Source: Lichenostomus cassidix (taxonomy: Eukaryota; Chordata; Aves; Passeriformes; Meliphagidae). From it: a stretch of 64,000 nucleotides of DNA. The number at the start of each line of letters is the position of its first letter. Within the stretch, counting starts at the first letter, position 1. The notes under the pieces are model-generated. The model was not told the origin of the DNA and made no database searches. It worked only from the letters and a program-made list of their open reading frames with translations. The DNA lies in the NCBI GenBank assembly GCA_008360975.2, contig CM039183.1, forward strand, positions 39,299,850 through 39,363,849. The letters run 5' to 3'. A program made the position numbers and the translations under genes. Shown here in pieces: positions 49,401 through 62,000 of this stretch.

Positions 49401-52400
49401 TTGTATTGAGGAAAACATTCTTATATTATGTATAATTAATTTGGTTGATCTGTGAAAGATTCTTTAATAAGTATAGGCAATCATCCTCTCATGCTACCAA
49501 AGCAAAGTTAAATGCTGCACCTTCTGAATTAGGAATGAAATTGCTATTTCTGCAAGTAGCACACAAGGTATTAGAAATCCCCAAATGCAATTATAAAGTA
49601 TATATTTTTTAATGCTATTGTCTACTATGTGTTTATCTACAAATAATTAATTTAATATTTTCTAGATATTGTTAGTGATTCGTAACCCAAAAGATGTAGC
49701 AACATCTTTCTACCATTTTTCCAATGGCCTGCCTGCTCTTCCCTCCTATGAGACCTGGGATGAATTCTTCACAGATTTCATGACAAAAAAAAGTACAGTA
49801 TATTTATCTGTCTGTGCCAATTATCCAATGATTTGCCTTTGTCTAAAAATCCTTGTACTTCAGTAGGATTTTTTGGTTTACAGTATAAAAGCAGAGATTA
49901 AAGACAGAGAATTAAAAATATGAATATGTAAATTAAAAATTTACAGTTTTGTCTAACTACTAACAATTGTCTAACTGCTTGAGGATCAATACTTGTTAAA
50001 ACTGTACTTCCACAAACTTCTGTAACTTGAACAAACTGATTTTTTTTTCAAGAAGCAATTCTTTCTTATCTCTATCTTGGGTGCCATTTGCCCCTCCTCT
50101 CCCATATTCACCATCTTGTGTCCATGGAGACATATAATCACCTCCATGCCAAATTGGATGAAAGGAAGTATTTAGACTAAGTCTACTGCATTAAAAAGTG
50201 AGCTAAGTTGAATGCATTAAATAGGAGAGAAAATTATACTACTAGTTCCAAAATTACATGAGATGGAATAGCAAAAGGCCGGCAGAATGGAGGGTTCAAC
50301 AAGGTTTTAGACTGAATTAAGGGAGTCTGCAAGATGGTTTGCAAGGTGATAGCTTTTTGGTGGATTCACAGCTGTCTTGAAATACTAACAAGTTTTACTG
50401 TTCTGACTAACAAATGGCATCATATGCCTGAGCTTGGAGCAAAATCGGTAACTACCACAGAAGGCTGTGAACTCTGCCATACATGAGTAATAAAAGCCTT
50501 TGGCTGAAACAACAATTTAATGAATTAATCTTGATTTATTTTATAAGGAGCTTGTATAATCTTTATTTATGCTGAATCTTTGGATTCTTTTGTTTTATTT
50601 AGTGGCCTGGGGATGCTACTTTGAATACCTTTCTGAATGGAACAAATACGCTGATGAAGAAAATATTATGACAATAACTTATGAAGAGCTAAAAGAGGTA
50701 AGATTATCATTAGTTACAAACATTTTATACTTCAAGGGACATTTTTCCTGAAACAATTCGCCACTATATTGATGTTGGATATTCAAACTGTGTGAGATAG
50801 ATTGTTGTTTGAAGTGAAGAAAAGGTGAAATTCAAACTTCAAAACCTTCTTAAAATTTTGTGTATGAAAATTATTCTTTTTATTTATTTATCTGTGATTT
50901 AAACTCAAATAATTGTGAATCTAAATCCCCAGTAATTTTTGAGAGCAGCTTTTACTTATATAATAGTGTAGATTTTGCTCACCTGTAAATCATATACAAT
51001 ATTTTGTATTCTATAAGAAGATAGCTCGTATCTCCTCAGCAATAGTTATGGAGAAGAGAAAGACTATGGACCACTCTAGATCTACTGAACTCTAGGAATA
51101 TCTATGTGTGCAGCCAGCAGAGAGATAGAAAGGGAAGTGTAAACACCTTGGAAAGCAGTGCATTTTGGTTGAAAGTCATGTCATATGTCACATTCCTCTT
51201 TCCAGAATCGTGCCCTGGGCGTGAAAAACATAGCTGCTTTCTTTGGAATTCCACTGACTGAGGAACAGCTTCAGCTTGTGGTAGAGAGGAGCAGCTTCCA
51301 GTCAATGAAGAAGAACTCAGACAAGACCCATGGATCATTTGGCACTGTTCTCTTCCGCAAAGGTAGGAAGCTCCAAGTGGCTCAGAGGTAGAAATGTCAA
51401 ACTCTCAAGAACCTGGGACATCCTTGGTTCTTTTCTTTTGTACACATATTAGCATGGCAAGCCAGTATCAAGCAGGTTATCACTGCTTTGCTTGAGAAGA
51501 GTATTCATGGAGCAGTGGTGAGGAAGATACCCAGCAAGGCTCTGACAGCAGAGCCACTTCAGAGGCTCCCAGATGGCTGTCAGGAAGGAGGAGCTGTCAC
51601 ATGTCTCAACTCCTCTCCACCTCTGTGCCTGGATCACTGATTGCCCAGCCATTGGAGGCTTACCTGAGCAGGCAGCACTGGGCCAAACTCAGCCTGAGAG
51701 GTGTGACCACACATTTTAGGAGAGTGCAGGAATCTTCTGAAATGGCCATTGCCAAATGTTCACTCTTACAGCTTAGAAGTAAGCCAAGCATGCAAGAATG
51801 CAGAGACTCACAGGAGAGGAAACAAAAGGGAACAACTTGTGCAGTGTAGTGGAGGGGAGACAGACATGAGAAGGCCACCCTGGTTGTCAGAATCTATTTC
51901 TGCCTTTTACGTTAAAGAAGTCAGTGGATAGCAACTGAAGCTGCCAAAGGAGCAGAAATGCAACTCTGCCTCCTGCCAGATGATTCTTAATCGATTCTTC
52001 ACTATCTTCCACTTTGCCAATCATAACAGACTGGAGAAGAGAGATGTAGGGAAACAGGACTTTGTGCTTCCTTTTTGAGCACATTCACCTAAAGATGAGC
52101 ATGTTCTTCTCCATTATAGCAAATGATTATTTACATATATGTAGCTCCTCTGATTTCACAATATTGTATTGGTGTAGAAGAGTAAAGATTTATCTGGAAA
52201 ATGGATTAACACTATTTAGCCTACAATGCAATCAAAAGAAGAAATCTATAGAACAAAAATGATATAATTTCTTGGTTTTCAAGAGTTTCTTTGCTTCTTT
52301 GAAGGTGGTGTAAGTGACTGGAAGAATCATTTCAATGAAGATCAGAATGAGAAAATGGACAAAGCATTTGAAGAACAGGTAGCAGAAACTAAACTTGGAA

Positions 52401-52435
52401 AGAAGTTAAAGTATGACTTGTACTGTAAAGCCTGA
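46437..52435 (+). CDS. SULT6B1: Sulfotransferase 6B1-like, copy B (complete)
   Basis: Seven coding exons: 46437-46638, 48111-48250, 48929-49018, 49666-49792, 50603-50697, 51206-51362 and 52305-52435. They join in phase to 313 codons with intact GT/AG sites. The product is a cytosolic PAPS-dependent sulfotransferase with YPKSGTNW, catalytic V-T-H-L-R-P (His128), RNPKDVATS and RKGGVSDWKN. The last motif has Ser where most family members have Gly before DWK. At the exon 4/5 junction the last exon base is A, not G as in copy A. This changes Val187 to Met and weakens the donor match (A, then GTACAG). AATAAA at 52798-52803 lies 363 bp after the stop. All recognisable catalytic residues are present, so an active enzyme is likely. 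The substrate is unknown. Confidence 0.93.
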
Positions 52436-52797
52436 ACAGTATTGCAATGTGATTAGAGCAAGAGCTTTCCAAGGCAGACTCAGATCATCTGCATTTATAA
52501 TATCTACAGTGTATATCAGAGATTAGTTCTGAACGTAAGACCTTTGACATAGTGGGAAGTTGTTAATTTATCTAACCGTATCATAATTAATCACATACAG
52601 AGGAATCTAACAGCCCTGCTTCACTCTCTACCCTCCTAATGGAATATTCAATTATTCCTTTTTTAATGAATTCCTGAGTCTTTTTGAGCAGTGAAGTGTA
52701 TTTTACACCTAGAGACCTCTCTAAAAATTATCAATTCAGGTCACTTCTTGGCAAAAAGATTTCTGTCTCAGTTAGGCTTTCATCCAATTATGCTTCA

Positions 52798-52803
52798 AAT
52801 AAA
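52798..52803 (+). terminator. Polyadenylation signal candidate for copy B
   Basis: AATAAA lies 363 bp after the stop of copy B. The homologous AATAAA of unit A (40192-40197) is 5.4 kb beyond gene A because of the 5,058-bp segment. Confidence 0.4.
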
Positions 52804-53451
52804 TGGAAATTTTGTATTGACAAGTGAAATCATAATGATATCTTCATGAAACACTGCTAAGAAGGAAACTCAGAAGACATTAGTAGCTCAATATGGTGGA
52901 AGAATAGTTATCTTCTTAAAGGCAGAATATCAACCTCTGTCTTCATAGCTTTGGGTAATATTGATGCATATCTAGAATCAAGATTTGCTCTGTAAATTCT
53001 CTGCCAGGCCATGTGCTTCTTTGCATCAGTAGAAATCTGAATCTTACTAATGTATCATGCATAACGTGCCAGATTGGGACTCTGTTTATTTTTCTAGCCA
53101 AATAAAAAGTGTTGTAATATACCCAACCGATGATGTTTGTATCTGTCAATGGTGGATGCTGCTTTTGTTGTTGGTTTTATCACTATGCAGTAAAGCTACA
53201 GTTTATTGGTGCTTTGCCTTTGTTTCATGGATTTCAAACATATCCCAGACCTGCCTTGCTAGCAGGTTTGTTCCTGGAAGTAGGAGGGGGACCCTTAGCC
53301 ATAATTTTGATGTTTCCATCACTGAGAGGTGTCATTTAATCATCTACAGGTGACAGCTTTTTTGGATAATGTTGGGAATATTTTATAATCACCACTGTTT
53401 GCTTTACACATTCAGACACTACCGTAAGGAACAGACTGGGCAGATACTTAC

Positions 53452-53647
53452 CTCACTGGCCTGGATGTGGAAAAGTGATAGGTAGAAGTTCCTGCCCTGG
53501 ATTTGGGTCTTGGCACCTTTTTCCCTCCACTCGGGTCTGCTCTGAAGTCAAAAGTGGAGCACTGGTCCCAGACTTTGGAGACCTTCACTTGAGCTGTGCT
53601 GGGAATCCAAGGCGACTTGCACCATGTGTATGGTAGGTAGAAATTTC
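53452..53647 (-). other. Duplicate of the candidate minus-strand exon (spacer B-C)
   Basis: This is the same frame and the same splice signals as the candidate at 40847-41042, carried by the tandem duplication. Confidence 0.25.
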
Positions 53648-56575
53648 CTGTGGGAGGGATTTTTCTTTCCTTCAACTGTGGAAGTCTGCTGAGGTCTTCT
53701 CAGGGTGTTGGCCTCTGGGGCTTTCCTAGAAGCTCAGAAGAAACTTTCCAGATAACCTTCAGCTATTCTTCCACAAGCACACCTTGCCCAAGCCCAGAAG
53801 GGCTTGGAACAGCCATGAGGCTGCCGTGCTGGCCTAAAGGACACCTCTGCCTTCCCTGGGAGTGAGGGATATCTCTGCAGCCTTAGGCACCTGACAGAAC
53901 TCAGCATGAAAAATGCTCATGCAGTGACTGAGCAGTATCTTTTTCCTCCAGACCAGGTTAAAAGGTTCTGAGACAGATTTCTTTCCCTGCTCCTGGCTGC
54001 TGCAGACAGAGAGAGGACATGGCTCTTAGCCTGATTATGGGAGCTCTGTCTTACTTGTGGTCCCAGGAATGCTTTTGTCCTGCTGGTTTCATCCAGACTA
54101 GGAGGCAGTTCTTCCAAGAAACCTGCCATGCATTTATGCAAGTATTCTTCTGCAGTAATTATTTCCGCTCATAACAGATGGCAGGTTTTGCTCCCTGCTC
54201 TTTGCAGGTGTTGCATTAATATTTCTGCAGAGTAAATAAAATTTCAAATCAATTAAGCAAAGATTCAATACTCATAAAAATGTGTCTGCTTTTTAAAAAA
54301 AGATTGCTTTGATACATCAAATCTATTGTCTGTCTCGTGGGGGCATTTCTTCAGAGCAGCTCTTTAGCCCTCTCTCCAAAGTTGTTTTTAACTTCTCGCC
54401 CACCCTGCAATTCTCCAACCTGACAGTATTCAGGTTTGGGGAAAAGGGTATTTTTTTCATTTTTTCCACTTCCACAGTGTACTTTTACTTGGTATGTGTC
54501 ACCCTAGGAGGAGATCACTCTACTTTCAACCAAGTCAACACCTACTAAAGGTTAGTGAGAACTCAGCTGGGAAGTGAGGCAGTCAAGACCTAATTGATAA
54601 AACATTTTCCCCCAGTACAATCTGGTCTGTGTATAATAAGGCCATCATTAAGGAGTTGTGTTCTTTAACCCGAAATTCTTTTTATGATTTAGCAATTATT
54701 CTTTTCTGGGTCTCTTCCAGGGAAGATACATCCATAGCCTGATATTTTTAAATGTGTCATTAATTCATTGAGGAAAAGGGTGATCCAGCAAAGCAAGTCT
54801 TGACAGTCTCTGGTCAGTGGTCTCACTCCTTCCTGAGGCCTTGAAGGATCCCATATAACAAGCAGCTTCTGCTGCTGGTCACGAGACTAAGCATGGGAAC
54901 AGCACTGGAATTAATGAGGAATGAAAAATAATGGATTAACTTGGCACTCTACACTATGAGGAACATTTTTGTTGTCTTGTTGCAGTGGCTTTTAGATGCC
55001 AGCAATTCTGATGCAGTCTGCACCTACAGCTGTTATGAAATTGCTATATCAAATGGGAAACACAGGTTCCAAGGCATATGGTGAGACAGATTTGGAAGTG
55101 GACTGGCCCCAGGTGTCTATGCAATCTTACAACCATAAGGGACTCCACTCTTAGTGGCTGAAAGAGAAAGGCCTGGAGGACTGAGCTTCAGAAGCAGTCC
55201 CTCAATGGTTTCCCTGGAGCACCAAGGAAAATACCATCTGTTTAAGGACACTTTAAAGCAGAATGGTAGAAGCTGTGGGTATTTAGGAGTTTTCTCATTA
55301 GGTATCAGTATTCACTCTTCAAAGGCAGCACCTATGGGGTTACTGTGACGCAGAAGAGCCATAAATGTTGGCAGAAAATGACTTAAATAAGTTAAAGTGC
55401 TCACTTCAAAAGAGACAGAAATCTTGTCCTTTCCTAATGGAATATGGAAATTTATTTCATGGACAGGTTAGTGAGTCTGGTGAGCTGTGCTGCTGCTGAC
55501 TATTTTTATCTTGTCTTGGATGTAAAATCCATTCAACTTGATACAGTGAAGCAAATATCAATATAGGGAATGCACTTGACTTAGGGAATATGGAAAGAAA
55601 GATGAATGATCATGTTAGGATCAAAAAGGTGAATGGTGAAGATGAGGAAGTCTTGAAACTAAGAAAGAAGTAATATGAAGTAGGAGGAAGGGAGAAGGTT
55701 TCATGTTTTTGTATCTGTATTTTTCCTGAGTTCAAAATGTTCAATGTATTTTAAATAAACTATAAAAGTCCCTCAGATTGGAGATTTAAAGTGACAGCTG
55801 CCCAGTATCAGGTATGACAAGGGCAATACAAATACCCCTTTCCCCTCTAGGAATTAATCCGGAGGTATTAAATGGCAGGCCAAGAGCTGAGCAGGCACAC
55901 AAATGGACTCACTGCTTGGCTCTGGGGATTGCCTGGGCACTGCTGAGGAATTTCAACTCATCTGACACATATATTTTCACAGAAATAATCTTCTGTATTC
56001 ATTAGCAATGGGTTTCCTCAGGAAGAAAATCCAGTGCAGGAATTTTGTCATTGGTTAAAGGTGAGATGCTGCATGAAGCTGGGGAGGAGAGATGGGCAGT
56101 TGTGACATTTCTGTATTCAGACATGCACAATCTGATCATATGGCTACCAGAAGACCTACTAGGATGCCAAATACTGATACAGTGGCTTTGTTTGCCTGTA
56201 TCTTGTAGGGCATAGATTGCCTGTTTGCCATCAGCTTTGTTCCTGAGGAAGTGGTTAGGTGTCTTAGCATTAGGATCTCCATGTGGTCCCTCTACAAAAG
56301 CTTGTTTGCAAAGGCTCAGTGCAGTACAAATGCTGCAGCAAGCCTGAGTTTGTTGGGGTGATGCTACCAAAAAGACCTATGCTGTTAAGTTTTGCCTGGA
56401 AGGAGCAGAGAAGCAGTTATCACACAGTGGTGATACCAGAGAGTGGTTAACTGGGTATTTCAAAGGAAGAGATGCTCAAAGTCTTGTTTCCCTCTTGTTC
56501 CTTTCCATCAACTCAAGTGTCCTGTTCCCTCCTCTCCATACCCTATGAGGCTAAGAGAGAATGGATGCACAGCTC

Positions 56576-56838
56576 TGTCGCTGTTGAGCAGCTATCAGAG
56601 TAAAGAACCCAGTTCTCAGTGGCAAGAAGGAAAAGGACCTTTATTGTTTTGATTTCATCATATATATAGAGTTTTCAAAGATCACTCAGATTGGTCAGTC
56701 AGAAACCTCCCCCTAGGCCTGATTGGCCGGGCCTGCACCATCCAGATCTTGGGACACTGTTCTTAATAACATCCAAACCTTATCTTTATTTATAAAACAC
56801 AAAAGGAATTCTCATGGGAAAGACCTGTGCTAGCCACA
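56576..56838 (-). mobile_element. Solo LTR, 263 bp, family 1 (spacer B-C)
   Basis: This is the duplicated copy of the LTR at 43970-44232, at an offset of 12,606 bp. It has the same CAGCTC duplications (56570-56575 and 56839-56844). Confidence 0.9.
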
Positions 56839-58341
56839 CAGCTCCATGTGCTCCTCCCAGCTTTGCTTCCAGCCCTTGTCCTTCTCCACAGCACACCATG
56901 TGGAGCTCACTCAGATCCCTTGGTGGTTCAGAGGGCAGCAGGAGGTGAAAGAATTAGTTGATCCTGGGCCAAGATCATAGGTTGCTAATGCTCATGCCCA
57001 TGCTGGCCTGGTGCAGGGTCTGGGGACCCCTTTGGGGGGCTTTTGATGGGCCATGACACCCCTCAGCTGTCCTTCCTGTGGATAAGCTTTTTCTGGGGTG
57101 CAGGGCCCTGCAGCTGGGCTCCTCTGCATAGCAGATGTTTGGCATTCACTGCCTCCGACCTGAGTCTTTCTCACTACATGCTCACATTACTGAATCTTGA
57201 TCCTGCTTCTTTTTTTCATCAAGAAATTTAATTCACTGAAAAATCCCTTCTCATGGCCCATGTCATCTAATTGATTTTTCCTACACTAATATAGGTTTTG
57301 TTTTTTTCTGGTTCCTAAGGATAAAACACATCTCCCAGAAATAATTGGCCTGACTGCCCTCTCTTCCAAAAATACACTGAAAATCCTCTGGATTTTTCCT
57401 ATCAAAGTTTCTTTGGAGTATTTTTTGAGTTTTGGAAACCCTACTCCAATTCTATGCCATTGCATGACACACACTAAAAAATGACATACCATTTTCCCTC
57501 TTTTTCCAGCCTTGAGGAGGACTATCCCAACTAATTTTTTTCTAGCAAGTAAAAATACCAAGTAAACACATTTTCTTATCTTCAGTCCAGTTTAATGGCA
57601 AGGCAAGGTGAGGGAGAAAAATTAAGCAAGCTGGTTTTTGTTTTGCTGGTGTGGCTAGCTTCACATCAAGTATCAGCAAAGATGCTATGTCATGGGAAAG
57701 CACATTTTAGCTGATGTCAGTAAAATGATGCAGGCAGTTCCAACTGGCTGCCCTTTGGCACAGATGTCATTCAACAGATGGATCAGGCCATATGATAGCC
57801 ACTTGTTTCAGATTATGCCTGTGGATAGGTTGTCTTTCTGAGTTGACACAGTTTTACAGAAAAAAAGGGAAATGTAGTGAAAAGCAAAAGCTTTTACATA
57901 GTCTGGACAATGTTTATGTGAAAATGTAGGGCTAGATCAACCCATGAGCACTGCATTATGCCTCAGAGACCAGGCTGGAATCCGTCAGGAGGGCAGATGG
58001 CAAAATGGTGCATGTGTGCAGTTGCTGGTCCTCTTCCTTCAAGTGCCCAACATGCAGCATCCAAAAGATGGAGATAAGAAAGGATGGCATGGAAATGCTT
58101 GGCATAAATTTTTTTGGGCGAATTATTTTCTTGGTTTTTTGTGACCCATCCGTCCTGTTGCCAGACACTGAAATATTGAACCTGAGCCTAAAGCCAGCTC
58201 TTTTCCTGAGGTCAGTGCAGTCAGAAGCTCATCCTCTGAAGTGCATGATAAACACTAAGCATTGTAGCTGAGCTTATATTCTTACCAACTCCCTGATGAC
58301 GGATCTGTTGTTAAACAATGATTGAGCTCATTAAAGAAATG

Positions 58342-58599
58342 TATAAATGAGTAATTTTGGTGTAGCCACCAGAAAAACAGACCTGTGTAGTGCAGTCTGC
58401 AGAGTGGCCAAGGAGTGCATGTCCTCCTGTGCTCTCCTGGGCACCAGCTGGAGGGAGCAGTCGGCCACACTCAGGGGACTGTCCCCAGCTCAGTCTCTAG
58501 TGCACTGAACATTTCGTCTCCCAGTGACAACACATTTGATCTAACTTTTGTGAGAATGATGAGTGATATAACCATGAAAATAAAGAAAATCCCAGCAGA
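58342..58599 (+). promoter_or_regulatory. Predicted promoter and 5' UTR exon of SULT copy C
   Basis: The TATAAA at 58342-58347, the donor at 58600 and the acceptor ending at 58997 are the same signals as in copy B, in sequence that appears identical to it. Confidence 0.45.
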
Positions 58600-59042
58600 G
58601 TGAGTACTGGAAATAGATGAACTGCCATGAGGATTTTGATCCTGACTTTTAAATTTCAGTCCACAATACATGTAATTCAATTTTTTTTGTATTCTGTTTA
58701 TAAACTCTGTGTTGTTATCACAGACTTTTGGGTGTGATGATTTGAAATTATCTAAGGCCTTTATATTAGAATGCAATTGCATTTGGCTTCTTATCTTGTT
58801 TGTTTATGTTCAACTTGTGTTGGTTCCAAAAGGTTCAGATGACTGAAGGTCTTTGATTGGAGCTGCATATTTCTTTATAGGTTCAGAAAGGGTAATAGAT
58901 TATTCGTCACAGTGTCAAAAAAAAAAACCCAACCAACCTGAAACAACAAACGAAGCACCTATTAAAGGGCAGTCTGTGGGTTTCTCCTTCTACATAGCAT
59001 TTCACACTCTGACAGAGCTTGTGTGTGGGAAAGAGAAGAAGA

Positions 59043-62000
59043 ATGGAGAATCCCGGGAAAATACCTTCTAATTTTTTAGAGAAGGCATTAGCAGCTGCTA
59101 GCACAATGCGCCGTGATGAATTGCTTTTTTCTTATAAGGGAATTCTCTACCCCACCACTCTTTGCAGTCGTGAAACATTCAAAGCCTTGGAGTCCTTTGA
59201 AGCCAGAAGTGATGATGTCATTTTGGCAGCATACCCTAAATCTGGTGAATGTATTTTACTTTTTTTTCATAAATAAGATTATGTAATAGCAGGTACCAAG
59301 GTTTGTACAAAATAGATGTAATATATATTATATGATACATAATAGAGTGTCTTATGCTAAATTTTAGTATTTAGTAGTTCACAAAATTTTGTAAAACTGA
59401 TTTTGTTCTCAAAAAGCACAACAAATTAGTTATTAATATTTTATATGGGAAATTTTCAAAAAGACTGAAAAAAACAATCCGATTTTCTTTTCTATAGCCT
59501 ATCAAGGTTTTTGTTCTCTTTACCTTTCATAGTTATGAAGTTACGTGCAAAAATTGGAGAGAATTAAAATACAGTTTTTTAACCAGCTGTATCTAGATCA
59601 CTTGATATTTCAGAATCTTCTCTCACATGTATATTTTTAAAGTCAAGAGCTTTATGTTTTCACACGGAATGCAGCTATTGGCATCTTCCAATGCCTTGCA
59701 AAATATTCTTTAGTTTCTTTCACATAGAAGTCAGGAAATAGCTATCCAGAATATTTTTGTAGTCCCTGAAGTGATCACACTGTTCTTTAATTATTGGGAA
59801 ATCAGGAGGAGATCTTTGCTAGGGTTTCAGGTTTACCCTACCTTTGCCTACATTTGCCTATATTACCCTCCATTACCCTACATATTTGCTGCTTCAGCCT
59901 GAAAGCACTGGTCCACACCAGAGCCACAGGTCTGGGCTAGATGTGCCTCATGACCACTTGAACCTTGCTGTTTCTCTCTTCCAGCAATTGGTTCACACTG
60001 TCCTATAGTAGATAGTCAAAGCTGACAGGATTGTAAAGTTTTTGCTTTTTATTCATCTTTTCTTTTTGAAGGAATGTTCTGCACCCGAATACAGTTATTA
60101 AGACTGTAGGGAGAAAGATGTAGGAACCCGGAGTCGAGAAGTCAGGAAATGGCAAATGAGAGATGGGAGTTCTCTACAGGCTCCTTGCTATGTTATTAAT
60201 AAGATTTCAATAAATGTGTATAGGAAATGTAATTTCATAAAGTTTTTTCCTACTGTTAAAGAAAATGAGTACATACAGCACAATTTCCAGATCTAGTTGT
60301 GCTCCTGTGTTGAAGTACTGCGATCCATCCTTCTTCCAAAGATAATCCAGCCCACCAGAAAACACATCATACATTAGGTTTTATAGTCCAGGTTTACCAC
60401 CCCAGTCTCTCTTAGTTTTGTCAAAATAAAATTTCTTACATTCATTCAGGTTTTCCTAGTGTAATCCTCGTGCTTCTTCTCCTCCTCCATTAGTTGCTTT
60501 ACCATATACAAGTTATTTTATTGTGTACTGAACTATTCAAATTGGTGAAATATGTCCTTATGAGGGCAAAGTTAGTGCTCTGAGAGGTGATTGTCCAGAA
60601 GGTTAGCCAGGAAAGGAGGCTAAGTAATTCACCTGCTAGTACTTCCAGCTCTTGACTTCCCTGCCAAAACAGTTTCTGTTTATTGTAAAAGTTTTACAAG
60701 CAATTCTGTATTTTTCTTCTTTCAGGCACCAACTGGCTAATTAAAATCTTAACTGACCTGATAGCCATATCTCAGAAGAAAACACTGAGTAGTGAAAGCA
60801 GTGAGAATGATAAAAAACAAGAAGAACTCCGTTTCCTCGAAGGTGGAGATGCTGAGAAATATGAGGTGGGAACAGAATGTGTATGGAAATGATCAAAATT
60901 ATATGCTTCAAATACTGAATAGGTGATGTATGAACGATTCCATTGTTTGATAAGACCTTTACCACTTCTCTTTATGAGGCATCTGGTCAGGACAAATGTC
61001 ATCAGAACTGTCATGTACTGAGGGATAAATGAACACTTCAGTGGTTGTGACAGGAGCACATGGCCATGAGATCCACAAGAATTTCAGAAATCCAACAGAG
61101 CATCTTTTGTATTTATGAAGAGTTTTGTGAAGTGTTAAATAATGAAATATTAGCTTTTGTGTCTTTTATGAGCTCTTCCTCCTCAGCCCCTTTTTCAGTC
61201 CTTGAGATGTTTCAGCTTTCACAAAAACCCAGTCAGAGTCTGAGCTTTACCTCTAGATTTGATCCCTTGTCTAACAGACCTGAAGAGAATTACCATGGAA
61301 GAGAATTCCGTGGATAATTCTTCGGATAGTATTTTTCCAATTGCTAGTGGATACTATTTTTCCAATTGCTCAGAGGCTTTTGAAAATTAGAGTTCCTCAG
61401 AGCAGCCCACAAATATCCCAGGGTAACACTCACACACACACACACGCACACACACTCTCACACAAAAAAGCACTTTTATCATCCAGTACCTGCTGATACG
61501 TTTAGCAAGGCAATATTTTGGCACAGCTTAATGAAAAGAATACTTGTACTAACTGAACTGTTCTCTTTCCTCCTTCCAATTCCTAAAGCGAATGACCAAA
61601 TTACCTTCTCCAAGATTTATGGTTACTCATCTCCGTCCTGAAAATCTTCCCAAGTCTGTCTTCACAAAGAAAGTCAAGGTGAGTGCTGATTTTAATGTAT
61701 TAAAAGCAAACTCTGCTACAGGGTTTTTTTTTTTTTTAACGCCAGAGCAGTACTTTTCTGCCGGTTTTCAGATTCACTGTTATGCTTAGAATGTTTAGCC
61801 TGGCCATTTCTACATGCCTATTTATGTACTGCCATTCAACTCACTGAAACTCAGTGTATCCTTATTGGCCCCTTTGTGACAGTTTCTACAAGGGAGTTGC
61901 AGGGCCTGAAGGAATCCTCCAGAGGCAAAATATGTTTTAACATGATTTCCTGTGGGAAGAATTTTTTCGTGTTGTCGCAATTGAGGGCTTCAAGGTGTCA

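Larger units (their letters stand above)
45255..57860 (+). repeat. Tandem unit B of the sulfotransferase array
   Basis: The unit is 12,606 bp and holds gene B and its spacer. Long stretches are identical, or nearly so, to unit C at a constant offset of 12,606 bp. Other parts, from intron 1 through intron 5, are visibly more diverged. Confidence 0.85.
52487..57860. other. Spacer between genes B and C
   Basis: This is the duplicate of 39885-45254. From about 53160 on it is nearly identical to the first spacer, with short more-diverged patches around 54240-54430 and 54650-54760. I see no convincing gene. Confidence 0.6.
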
